In this document: positions 1 through 7,403 of the stretch, piece by piece | Numbering within the stretch: the first letter of the stretch is position 1 | How the letters are laid out: each line of letters begins with the position of its first letter | Notes under the pieces: model-generated | What the model was told of the DNA's origin: nothing | Seen by the model: the letters and a program-made list of their open reading frames with translations, nothing else | Database searches by the model: none | Position numbers and translations under genes: made by a program | Origin: an uncultured Alistipes sp. | Lineage (GTDB): Bacteria > Bacteroidota > Bacteroidia > Bacteroidales > Rikenellaceae | Direction: 5' to 3' | Assembly: GCA_900550925.1 (NCBI GenBank) | Contig: URTU01000047.1 | Location: 1-14,560 of the forward strand | Length of the DNA stretch: 14,560 nucleotides

Positions 1-1113
1 AAGCCAATAGCCGAAGGTTTCACCTCGCCGCAATTCGAGTGGTTTGTGGACGATGTACCGGCCGGTTGCAGCGACCCATACTACATCTTCACCCCCGCCG
101 CGGCCGGCGAATACCGGGTAACGGTCATGGTAAGCGATTCGGAACAGGCCCCGACCGCCATGACGCGCAACATAACCCGCGGCACGACAGGCGCCGCAGC
201 CACGGTCAAGGTTATCTGTGTAGAAGAGTCTGAAGCCGACCGCCGACGTCCGGCCGACGGGTCGAGTTCGGAGTATTGGGACAAGGTCTACGAATATGTT
301 CCGGCGCCCGGACAGTTCATCAACGACACCAAATCGGGATTCGACGGCACGACACTCACACATGACCAGGCCATCGAGTATGCAACCGCACGGATGCGTT
401 CGAACGAGCCTTCGGGAGCCAACTACGTCTCGCTGGGAGGTTTCGGCGGATATATCGTCGTCGGGTTCGACCACAGTGTATCGGCCACGGCGGGCGAGGG
501 CGAATACGATTTTGCAATCTACGGCAACGCCTTCGACAGCAGTTCCGAACCCGGCACTGTATGGGTCATGCAGGACACCAACGGCAACGGCCTGCCCGAT
601 GACGAGTGGTACGAACTCGCGGGCAGCGAAGCCGACAACGAGGATACATACTACGACTATGCCGTCACCTATTACCGGCCGGCAGGTGCGGGCATGGATG
701 TCCAGTGGACGGACAACCGCGGCAGCAGCGGCAGGATCGAGTACCTGGAATCGTTCCACCCGCAGGAGTATTACTATCCGTCATGGATCAGTGCGGATAG
801 CTATACCCTGCGCGGCACACGGCTGGCTCCGCGCGTCGAACGCCACCCGATCACCAACGAATATATCGCCCAACCCTACGACTGGGGCTATGCCGACAAC
901 TACGGCAGCGATGTGCTCAGCAGCGGAGCCGACGGCGAGGGGGAATCCAACGGTTTCCGGATAGCCAATGCCCGCGATGCCTCGGGGCGCAGCGTCGGCC
1001 TGCAATATATTGATTTCGTAAAGGTGCAGTGCGCGGTCAACGCCACCGGCGGCTGGATCGGTGAGATCTCGACCGAAGTACTGTCATTCAAGGACCTCCA
1101 TATCGCCCAATAA
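1..1113 (+). CDS. PKD-like surface protein of the uptake operon (5' partial)
   Basis: The reading frame is open from base 1 to the TAA at 1111-1113, so the start and any signal peptide lie left of the window; the GTG at 46 is internal. About 370 residues are visible. The first ~75 resemble a PKD/Ig-like beta-sandwich (FEWFVDD, then AGEYRVTVMVSD and a closing VKVICVEE strand). The remaining ~290 form a separate domain rich in Tyr, Gly and Asp, with GGFGGYIVVGFDHSV, YGNAFDSSSEPG and the Asp/Asn-rich loop DTNGNGLPDDE, which resembles a calcium-binding loop. I do not recognise that domain by name. Only 13 nt separate it from the TonB-dependent receptor gene, so it is probably the surface-exposed accessory (substrate capture) protein of that transporter. 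A BtuH-like corrinoid-binding role is possible, but I cannot establish it by reading. It could equally be a generic Bacteroidota cell-surface protein. Confidence 0.75.
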   Translation, partial: KPIAEGFTSPQFEWFVDDVPAGCSDPYYIFTPAAAGEYRVTVMVSDSEQAPTAMTRNITRGTTGAAATVKVICVEESEADRRRPADGSSSEYWDKVYEYVPAPGQFINDTKSGFDGTTLTHDQAIEYATARMRSNEPSGANYVSLGGFGGYIVVGFDHSVSATAGEGEYDFAIYGNAFDSSSEPGTVWVMQDTNGNGLPDDEWYELAGSEADNEDTYYDYAVTYYRPAGAGMDVQWTDNRGSSGRIEYLESFHPQEYYYPSWISADSYTLRGTRLAPRVERHPITNEYIAQPYDWGYADNYGSDVLSSGADGEGESNGFRIANARDASGRSVGLQYIDFVKVQCAVNATGGWIGEISTEVLSFKDLHIAQ

Positions 1114-1126
1114 ACAACGTCACAGC

Positions 1127-3274
1127 ATGGCCATGAAACCCCTCCGTTCGATCACATATCCGGCACTCGCGCTCTGGCTGGCAGCAGTTATGGTCCTGCC
1201 GCTCCGGCCGGCATACTCGGCCTCAACGTTGCAACAGCCCGAGACAGCAGCTGAAAAGCAGGACGAGCGGCCGGCATGGTCGTTGGATATCCGTTCGGTC
1301 GAGGTCGGCGGGCGGGCCACGGACCGTCCGATGAGGGATATCGGCATCCAGCAGACCCGTTTCGACACCACCCAGCTGCATGATAACATCGCCATGTCGA
1401 TGGCCGACCTGCTCACCCAGAAATCGACCATCTTCATCAAGAGCTACGGCCGTGCGACGCTCTCGACAGCCTCGTTCCGCGGCACCTCGGCCTCGCATAC
1501 GCAGGTGACGTGGAACGGAATGAAAATCAACTCGCCGATGCTGGGCATGGTCGATTTCTCGATGATCCCGGCCTACTTCATCGACGACGCCTCGCTTCTG
1601 CACGGCACCTCGTCGGTCAACGTTACGGGCGGAGGCCTGGGCGGCGCCGTAACTCTGGCAACCAAACCCCTGCAGACAAACGGGTTCGGACTGCAATACA
1701 TACAGGGCATAGGGTCGTTCTCAACCTTCGACGAATTTCTGCGGCTGACCTACGGCAGCGACCGCTGGCAGGTTTCGACTCGGGCCGTCTACTCATCATC
1801 GCCCAACGACTACAAATACACCAACTACAAGAAAAAGGTCAACATGGTCTACGATGACGACCGCAACCTGATATCGTTCGACTATCCGGTCGAGCGCAAC
1901 AAGTGCGGCGATTTCCACGACCTGCACCTGCTGCAGGAGGTCTACTACAACACCGGCCGCGGCGACCGTCTCGGGCTGGCGGCATGGATCATCCGCTCCG
2001 ACCGCGGCGTGCCGATGCTCGACGTCGACTACCGCGACGCCTCGGAGTACGAAAATACCCAGCGCGAACGCACCCTGCGCAGCATACTGTCGTGGGACCA
2101 CCTGCGCGAGCAGTTCAAGCTGAGTGTCAAGGCCGGATATACCCATACGTTCATGGCCTACGACTACTCGCGCAACCTGGGTAACGGTTCGTGGCAGCAG
2201 ATGATCCGTTCGCGCAGCCGGCTCGACACCTTCTACGGGCAGGCCGACGCCGAATACTACCTGCACGACAAGTGGAGTTTCACGCTCAACGTTGCCGCCT
2301 ACCAGCACATGGTCGAGAGCGCCGACAAGAGCATCATAAGCCAGGAGGGTGACCGTGCCGTGGTGGGATACGACAAGGCACGTGTCGAGCTGACCTCGTT
2401 CGCGTCGGTCAAGTGGCGGCCCGTCAAGAGGCTGGGATTTGCCGTATCGCTGCGCGAGGACATGTACGGCGCCGACTTCACACCGCTCATACCGGCCTTC
2501 TTCGCCGACTGGGTTCTCTCCGAGCGCGGCAATGTGGTCCTCAAGGGCTCCATCTCGCGGAACTACCGCTACCCGACCCTCAACGACCAGTTCTTCCTGC
2601 CGGGCGGCAACCCCGACCTCAAACCCGAACACGGCTTCACCTACGACGGCGGCGTATCGTTCAGCACGGGCCGCGACGGGCGGTGGACACTGAAGGGCGA
2701 GGCTACGGCCTTCGACTCCTACATCGACAACTGGATCATCTGGCTTCCGTCGTTCAAGGGGTTCTGGGAGGCCCGCAACGTCAAGAATGTGCATGCCTAC
2801 GGTGTCGAGGTCAAGGCCGGAGGGACGGTACGTCTTGCCGACGACTGGCTGCTGGAACTGGACGGCAACTGGGCCTGGACACCGTCGATCAACAACGGTG
2901 ACCCGACCAGCTGGGGCGACCAGGCCATCGGCAAACAGATGCCCTACATACCGCGCTACTCGGCCGGCGTCACCGGACGCCTCACATGGCGCACATGGGC
3001 ACTGACCTACAAGTGGTACTACTACAGCCAGCGCTACACCACCTCAAGCAACGAGACACTGACACGTTTCGACCGGCTGGCGCCATACTTCATGAACGAC
3101 CTGACACTCGAAAAACGTTTCTCGCTCCCCTGGGCCGAACTCTCGCTCAAGGGGCAGATCAACAACCTCTTCAACGAGGAGTACGTCTCGGTACTGTCAC
3201 GGCCGATGCCGCGCATGAACTTCGAGTTCTTCATCGAGATACGGCCGAAATTCAAACGCAGCAACACTCGCTGA
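1127..3274 (+). CDS. btuB: TonB-dependent outer-membrane receptor, BtuB-type
   Basis: This is an outer-membrane beta-barrel that imports a scarce ligand, probably a corrinoid, using TonB energy. The frame is open from a GTG at 1061, but that would overlap the previous gene. The ATG at 1127 (or 1133, MKPLRS) gives a clean signal peptide ending near AYSA, residue 32, and a protein of 715 aa. A possible TonB box is DIRSVEV (54-60). The plug follows at ~70-180: MADLLTQKSTIFIKSYG, ASFRGTSASHTQVTWNG and a Gly-rich VTGGGLGGAVTLATKP. The rest consists of alternating aromatic barrel strands, closing with INNLFNEEYVSV and MNFEFFIEIRPKF. There is no SusC-type N-terminal carboxypeptidase-like domain, which argues against a glycan transporter. 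The BtuF, BtuC and BtuD partners directly downstream support corrinoid or metal-chelate uptake. The family is certain and the ligand is inferred. Confidence 0.8.
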   Translation: MAMKPLRSITYPALALWLAAVMVLPLRPAYSASTLQQPETAAEKQDERPAWSLDIRSVEVGGRATDRPMRDIGIQQTRFDTTQLHDNIAMSMADLLTQKSTIFIKSYGRATLSTASFRGTSASHTQVTWNGMKINSPMLGMVDFSMIPAYFIDDASLLHGTSSVNVTGGGLGGAVTLATKPLQTNGFGLQYIQGIGSFSTFDEFLRLTYGSDRWQVSTRAVYSSSPNDYKYTNYKKKVNMVYDDDRNLISFDYPVERNKCGDFHDLHLLQEVYYNTGRGDRLGLAAWIIRSDRGVPMLDVDYRDASEYENTQRERTLRSILSWDHLREQFKLSVKAGYTHTFMAYDYSRNLGNGSWQQMIRSRSRLDTFYGQADAEYYLHDKWSFTLNVAAYQHMVESADKSIISQEGDRAVVGYDKARVELTSFASVKWRPVKRLGFAVSLREDMYGADFTPLIPAFFADWVLSERGNVVLKGSISRNYRYPTLNDQFFLPGGNPDLKPEHGFTYDGGVSFSTGRDGRWTLKGEATAFDSYIDNWIIWLPSFKGFWEARNVKNVHAYGVEVKAGGTVRLADDWLLELDGNWAWTPSINNGDPTSWGDQAIGKQMPYIPRYSAGVTGRLTWRTWALTYKWYYYSQRYTTSSNETLTRFDRLAPYFMNDLTLEKRFSLPWAELSLKGQINNLFNEEYVSVLSRPMPRMNFEFFIEIRPKFKRSNTR

Positions 3275-3287
3275 TAAAACTGAAAAA

Positions 3288-4469
3288 ATGAGAACTTACA
3301 GAACATATCGACGCTTCACGGCCCTCCTTGCCGTTCTGGCCTGCACGGTGTTGCTGCTCCCGACCGGCTGGCGCAACCGTACCGGTCACAATCTGTCGGA
3401 CTTCGATTCGGTGATCTATGCGCCGCGCTACGCCACGGGATTCGACATCCGCAGTGCCCACGGCATGTCGAGCACACTGCTTACGGTCCGCAACCCGTGG
3501 CAGGGCGCTACGGACGTGGTCAAGCAGCTCTTCATCTCACGCAACGGCGAACCGGCACCCAAAGGTTTCGGGGGTGAGGTCATCCACGGCAGTGCCGGAC
3601 GCATCGTCTGCATGTCGACCAGCTACATAGCCATGCTCGACGCCCTGGGATGCAACAACCGCATCGTCGGGGTTTCAGGGATAGACTACATCCTCAACGA
3701 CAGCGTCCGGCAGGGATACTCCGAAGGGCGTGTAGCCGATGTAGGCTACGACTCCGAAACCAACTTCGAACGGATCCTGGCACTCGCTCCGGACATCGTG
3801 CTGCTCTACGGCGTCTCGGGCGACAACTCGATCGTAACGGGCAAGCTGCAGGAGTTGGGCATACCATACTTCTACATAGGCGACTACCTCGAAGAGTCGC
3901 CGCTCGGCAAGGCCGAATGGTTGGTTGCGATGGCCGAAATAGCCGGCTGCCGCGAACGCGGCATCGAACGGTTCGACTCGATCGCCGCACGTTACGAACG
4001 CCAGCGCACGGCCATTGCCGGTGCCATATCCGGCAACCGCCCGACCGTCATGTTCAACACCCCCTACCGCGACACGTGGTACATGCCCTCGTCGCGGAGC
4101 TATGCCGTGCGGCTGGTCGAGGATGCCGGCGGACGCTACATTTACGAGGGTAACAACTCCAACTCGTCGCAGGCCATCGACCTTGAGCAGGCATACCTGC
4201 TCGCCGAACAGGCCGACTGCTGGATCAACGTCGATTCGTACGCCTCACTCGACCAGATGCGTGCCCGCAACCCACGTTTCGCACAGGCCCGGGCGCTCCG
4301 GAACGGGCGTGTCTATGCGGCCGACCGACGTACGACACCGGCCGGCGGCAGCGACTTCTGGGAGTCGGCAATCGTCAACCCCGACATTGTACTTCGCGAT
4401 TTAATAGCTATCTTGCACCCCGAAACTGCCGATTCCACGGAGCTGTACTACTACCGCAAAATAGAATAA
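3288..4469 (+). CDS. btuF: ABC transporter substrate-binding protein, BtuF/FepB-type
   Basis: This is the periplasmic binding protein (393 aa) expected to pass the ligand from the receptor to the BtuC-type permease. The ATG at 3288 lies 13 nt after btuB, preceded by an A-rich leader (ctgaaaaa) typical of Bacteroidota starts. A hydrophobic N-terminus spans residues ~10-25 and contains VLAC at 16-19. That could be a lipobox, but hydrophobic residues continue after the Cys, so a signal anchor is also possible. A leading segment of ~80 residues (YAPRYATGFDIR, LTVRNPWQG) precedes the recognisable type III binding-protein fold. That fold starts at GRIVCMSTSYIAMLDALG and continues with VADVGYDSETNFERILALAPDIVLLYG, both typical of BtuF/FhuD/FepB proteins. 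The C-terminal lobe includes NPDIVLRDLIAILHP. The BtuF assignment rests on operon context; a siderophore- or haem-binding protein would look similar. Confidence 0.78.
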   Translation: MRTYRTYRRFTALLAVLACTVLLLPTGWRNRTGHNLSDFDSVIYAPRYATGFDIRSAHGMSSTLLTVRNPWQGATDVVKQLFISRNGEPAPKGFGGEVIHGSAGRIVCMSTSYIAMLDALGCNNRIVGVSGIDYILNDSVRQGYSEGRVADVGYDSETNFERILALAPDIVLLYGVSGDNSIVTGKLQELGIPYFYIGDYLEESPLGKAEWLVAMAEIAGCRERGIERFDSIAARYERQRTAIAGAISGNRPTVMFNTPYRDTWYMPSSRSYAVRLVEDAGGRYIYEGNNSNSSQAIDLEQAYLLAEQADCWINVDSYASLDQMRARNPRFAQARALRNGRVYAADRRTTPAGGSDFWESAIVNPDIVLRDLIAILHPETADSTELYYYRKIE

Positions 4470-4497
4470 CCGGCCACACTCCGATAAAACGCCAACG

Positions 4498-5505
4498 ATG
4501 AAACGCCCGTCGCACAAACTGCTTTTCGGCATCCTGACAATTCTGTGTCTGGGGCTTCTTGTTCTCGACCTCTGCACGGGGTCGGTACGGATCGGCCTGC
4601 GCGACATCGCGGCGGCGCTGACGGGCGGCGAGTGCGACGCCATAACCCGAGACATAATCCTCAAGATCCGGCTCATAAAGACCGTCGTGGCCATAACAGC
4701 CGGAGCGGCCCTATCAGCCTGCGGACTGGCCATGCAGACTCTCTTCCGCAACCCGCTGGCCGGGCCGTACGTGCTCGGCGTATCGTCGGGAGCCAGCCTC
4801 GGCGTGGCACTCTTCCTGCTCGGAGCCCCCGTCCTCGGCATCACCGCAAATTCGCTGCTGCAATCTGTCGGGCTGGTCGGCGCCGCATGGATCGGTTCCG
4901 CCGCAATCCTCCTCCTCATCCTCGCCGTCAGCCGCCGCATACGCGACATCATGGTAATCCTGATCCTCGGCATGATGTTTTCGTCAGCCGTAGGCGCCGT
5001 CGTGCAGATACTCCAGTACCTGAGCAACGAGGCCGCATTGAAGGCTTTCGTCATCTGGACAATGGGGTCGTTGGGAGATGTCACCGCAACGCAGCTCGCC
5101 GTGATGCTGCCGATCGTCTGCATCGGGCTGCTGCTGTCGGTCATGACCATCAAACCGCTCAACCTGCTGCTTTTGGGTGAAAACTACGCCCGCACGATGG
5201 GGCTCGACATCAACCGTTCGCGGCGGGCGATACTCCTCGCAACGGTTCTGCTCGGAGGTACGGTGACGGCCTTCTGCGGACCGATCGGATTTGTCGGGCT
5301 GGCCGTGCCGCACGTCTCGCGGATGCTCTTCGCAACCTCCGACCACCGCATCCTGATGCCAGCCTCGATGCTCCTCGGGGCGGCTGTGATGCTGCTCTGC
5401 GACATCCTTTCGAAGCAACTCGGCTTCCCCGTAAACACTATAACCGCCCTGATGGGCATTCCGATCGTAATTACGGTCGTCGTACGCAAACGAAGCATGT
5501 TCTGA
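4498..5505 (+). CDS. btuC: FecCD/BtuC-family ABC permease
   Basis: This inner-membrane permease (335 aa, normal for the family) forms the channel of a type II ABC importer, working as a dimer with the following ATPase. Family landmarks are in the expected order: an early LAGPYVLGVSSGASLGVALF, a mid-protein GMMFSSAVGAVVQILQYLSNEAALKAF, the coupling-helix region GGTVTAFCGPIGFVGLAVPHVSRML, and the C-terminal LGFPVNTITALMGIPIV ending in basic residues (RKR). Hydrophobic segments account for about nine to ten membrane helices. It starts 28 nt after btuF and its TGA lies only 2 nt before the ATG of the ATPase gene, which suggests translational coupling. The family does not separate corrinoid, haem and ferri-siderophore permeases by simple motifs, so the symbol follows operon context. 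Confidence 0.85.
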   Translation: MKRPSHKLLFGILTILCLGLLVLDLCTGSVRIGLRDIAAALTGGECDAITRDIILKIRLIKTVVAITAGAALSACGLAMQTLFRNPLAGPYVLGVSSGASLGVALFLLGAPVLGITANSLLQSVGLVGAAWIGSAAILLLILAVSRRIRDIMVILILGMMFSSAVGAVVQILQYLSNEAALKAFVIWTMGSLGDVTATQLAVMLPIVCIGLLLSVMTIKPLNLLLLGENYARTMGLDINRSRRAILLATVLLGGTVTAFCGPIGFVGLAVPHVSRMLFATSDHRILMPASMLLGAAVMLLCDILSKQLGFPVNTITALMGIPIVITVVVRKRSMF

Positions 5506-5507
5506 CC

Positions 5508-6233
5508 ATGATAACGCTCGAAAACATAACATTGGGCTACGGCCGGCGAATCCTTCTGGAGAGAGTCTCCGCACGCTTCGAGGCGGGGCAGCTGACGGCA
5601 CTCATCGGCCGCAACGGCACCGGCAAGAGCACCCTTCTGCGGGCCATGGCCGGACTGGAACGGCCCCTCGGCGGCGAGATCTCGATCTGCGGAGAGCCGA
5701 TCGGCAACATGCCTTCAGACCGGCTGGCTCGACGCACGGCCTTTGTCTCCACCGACAAGGTCCGTGTGGCGAACATGCGCTGCGAGGACCTTGTCGCGCT
5801 CGGACGGGCCCCCTATACCAACTGGATAGGACGTTTGCAGGATGTCGACCGCCGGATCGTGGAACGGTCGCTCTCACTGGTCGGGATGGAGTCGTTCGCC
5901 GGCAAGTGCATGGATACACTCTCGGACGGCGAGTGCCAACGCGTGATGATAGCACGGGCCCTGGCCCAGCAGACTCCCGTCATACTTCTGGACGAGCCTA
6001 CGGCCTTTCTCGACATGCCCAACAGATACGAATTGTGTGAATTGCTGCGCCGGCTGGCTCACGACGAGGGAAAGACCGTGCTCTTCTCGACCCACGAGCT
6101 GGATATAGCGACCAACTGCTGCGATACGATCGCACTGATCGACACGCCGCAACTCATACATCTGCCTGTGGATGAAATGCTCCGCAGCGGCGCCATCGAC
6201 CGGCTCTTCTCAGCCCGCACTCAGCGCTCCTGA
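5508..6233 (+). CDS. btuD: ABC importer ATPase, BtuD/FepC-type
   Basis: This 241-aa cytoplasmic ATPase would drive the BtuC-type permease. Visible motifs are Walker A GRNGTGKST (34-42), signature LSDGE (138-142) followed by CQRVMIARAL, Walker B VILLDEP (158-164) with catalytic E163, D-loop FLD (167-169), and the H-loop histidine at 196 in STHELD. Two features are unusual. Aligning by eye with FepC-type ATPases puts Thr82 (FVSTDKVR) where the near-invariant Q-loop glutamine is expected. The signature also reads LSDGE instead of LSGGQ. All other nucleotide-binding residues are intact, so the protein is probably active. It is the last gene of the operon. It ends 25 nt from the end of the convergent metal-transporter gene, with no obvious terminator hairpin between them. 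Confidence 0.85.
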   Translation: MITLENITLGYGRRILLERVSARFEAGQLTALIGRNGTGKSTLLRAMAGLERPLGGEISICGEPIGNMPSDRLARRTAFVSTDKVRVANMRCEDLVALGRAPYTNWIGRLQDVDRRIVERSLSLVGMESFAGKCMDTLSDGECQRVMIARALAQQTPVILLDEPTAFLDMPNRYELCELLRRLAHDEGKTVLFSTHELDIATNCCDTIALIDTPQLIHLPVDEMLRSGAIDRLFSARTQRS

Positions 6234-6242
6234 CTAACTTTT

Positions 6243-6251
6243 CCCCCCCCC
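6243..6251. repeat. C9 homopolymer between convergent genes
   Basis: Four T followed by nine C on the plus strand lie in the 25-nt gap between the ATPase stop (6233) and the stop of the cation transporter on the other strand (6259). The tract is downstream of both coding regions, so length changes would not alter either protein. It may affect 3' ends, or it may be a sequencing weak spot. Confidence 0.8.
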
Positions 6252-6258
6252 GACCTGT

Positions 6259-7197
6259 TCAAGCGAAGGTATTGTCCGTCCCGCAACAGTCGCAACGCTG
6301 CGTATGCTGCAATTCGGTCTGAATTGTAACATGACCTATACCGTGTTCGGCCAGCATCGATTCGATCTTCTCGCGTACGCTCTCCGCCTCGGAGGCATTC
6401 CGCACCACAACATGCGCCGTCAAGGCTGTTTCGGTGGTGCTCAGGGCCCAGATATGCACATGATGGACATTGCTGACCCCCTCGACGGCAGCAATATCCC
6501 GTTCGATCTCATCCTTGTCGATACCCTCGGGAACGCCGTCCATCGACATTCGCAGCGACTCGACAAGCAGGCGCCACGTCGACACGACAATCACTACCGC
6601 CACCACAAGTCCGATAATCGGGTCAAGCGGCATCCAGCCGGTCAGGCCGATTACGATACCCGAGACCACCACTCCGATAGAGACCATTGCATCGGCCAGC
6701 ATATGCAGATATGCCCCCTTGACATTCAGGTCTCGATCCTTGTCTCCGATGAAGAGCCATGCCGTCAGGGCATTCACCACAACCCCGATACCTGCCGTCC
6801 AGACAATTGCACCGCCTTCGACCGCGTGCGGCGAGAAGAGCTTGCCGATACTCTCGGCCACGATGACCCCGACCGCAACCAGCAATATTACGGCATTGAG
6901 CAGCGAGATCAGAATCGTCGCCTTGCGGTAACCATACGTATAGTGCGAATTTGGGCGCAACTTCGAGAGCCGGAATGCCAGCAGTGCCAGCACCAGCGAC
7001 ACCACATCGCTCAGGTTGTGTCCGGCATCGGCGATCAGTCCCATCGAGCCCGACAGGATTCCGATCGTCGCCTCGACGACCGTATAGATTATATTGAGGG
7101 CAATACCCCACTTGAAGGCCCGATTCAGGTGATCGGCCGAGGTTATCATACCGTGATGATGGTCATGGTGATGATCATGCGGGTGAGCTGTTGACAT
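6259..7197 (-). CDS. Cation diffusion facilitator (Zn/Cd efflux), CzcD/ZitB-type
   Basis: This inner-membrane metal/proton antiporter has 312 aa, typical of CzcD/ZitB proteins. The N-terminus is a His-rich tail (HPHDHHHDHHH, residues 5-15) that probably binds metal. Six hydrophobic segments follow. Both metal-site motifs of zinc-type CDF proteins are visible as HxxxD: HNLSD (60-64) in the second helix and HMLAD (165-169) in the fifth. This pattern favours Zn/Cd over Mn or Fe. The cytoplasmic C-terminal domain has the usual ferredoxin-like CDF features (GVSNVHHVHIWALS, TAHVVV, GIGHVTIQTE) and ends in a short cysteine cluster (CDCC). The ATG at 7197 matches the His-rich start, and the stop is TGA at 6259-6261. 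It is transcribed alone, convergent with the uptake operon, from its own candidate promoter. I cannot determine the exact metal. Confidence 0.9.
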   Translation of the reverse strand: MSTAHPHDHHHDHHHGMITSADHLNRAFKWGIALNIIYTVVEATIGILSGSMGLIADAGHNLSDVVSLVLALLAFRLSKLRPNSHYTYGYRKATILISLLNAVILLVAVGVIVAESIGKLFSPHAVEGGAIVWTAGIGVVVNALTAWLFIGDKDRDLNVKGAYLHMLADAMVSIGVVVSGIVIGLTGWMPLDPIIGLVVAVVIVVSTWRLLVESLRMSMDGVPEGIDKDEIERDIAAVEGVSNVHHVHIWALSTTETALTAHVVVRNASEAESVREKIESMLAEHGIGHVTIQTELQHTQRCDCCGTDNTFA

Positions 7198-7219
7198 GGG
7201 TCTGAGAATTTAGGACGTG

Positions 7220-7251
7220 TAAAGATATGCATATTGCTCCGCAAAAACAAA
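7220..7251 (-). promoter_or_regulatory. Candidate Bacteroidota promoter for the cation transporter gene
   Basis: Read on the minus strand, TTTG (7251-7248) is followed after 20 nt by TATCTTTA (7227-7220). This matches the Bacteroidota primary-sigma consensus TTTG-N19-21-TAnnTTTG with one mismatch in the last base. The -7 element ends 22 nt before the ATG at 7197. I see no metal-regulator operator that I can name. Confidence 0.5.
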
Positions 7252-7325
7252 TTCTGCAAACATGTCAGAATTCACAGGTCCGCCGGCCGGAACAGAGTTA
7301 CTCACACTGTACCACGCCTGAAAAC

Positions 7326-7369
7326 ACGATTCGACCGGCAATTCCCTCAGGAATGACCGGTCGAATCGT
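7326..7369 (-). terminator. Intrinsic terminator after prfB
   Basis: This is a near-perfect hairpin: a 13-bp arm ACGATTCGACCGG pairs with CCGGTCGAATCGT, then a 2-nt internal mismatch, a further 5-bp stem ATTCC/GGAAT and a CTCA loop (plus-strand spelling). On the minus strand it is followed by GTTTTC, a short U tract. It lies 34 nt beyond the prfB stop and upstream of the promoter of the next gene, so it closes the cysS-prfB transcription unit. Confidence 0.85.
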
Positions 7370-7403
7370 ATCTTACGATGCCTCTGAATACAGCACGAGT
7401 GCC

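Noticed and set aside
1..45. Cobalamin riboswitch for the uptake operon
   Set aside because: The window begins inside the first visible coding region, so any leader lies outside, and none of the internal gaps (2-28 nt) can hold one.
1061..1126. GTG at 1061 as the start of the TonB-dependent receptor
   Set aside because: It would overlap the previous gene by 53 nt and place ~22 polar residues before the signal peptide; ATG 1127 or 1133 fits much better.
1796..2794. 332-codon open frame on the minus strand inside the receptor gene
   Set aside because: It lies wholly antisense to a clear TonB-dependent receptor and has Val/Arg-rich, motif-free composition typical of a shadow frame.
6304..7194. 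296-codon plus-strand frame opposite the cation transporter
   Set aside because: The His- and Arg-rich translation is the complement of a membrane protein gene and has no recognisable motif.
7252..7325. Hidden RNA gene or small CDS between the cation transporter promoter and the prfB terminator
   Set aside because: No cloverleaf, no conserved RNA motif and no plausible reading frame were seen; it looks like ordinary spacer.
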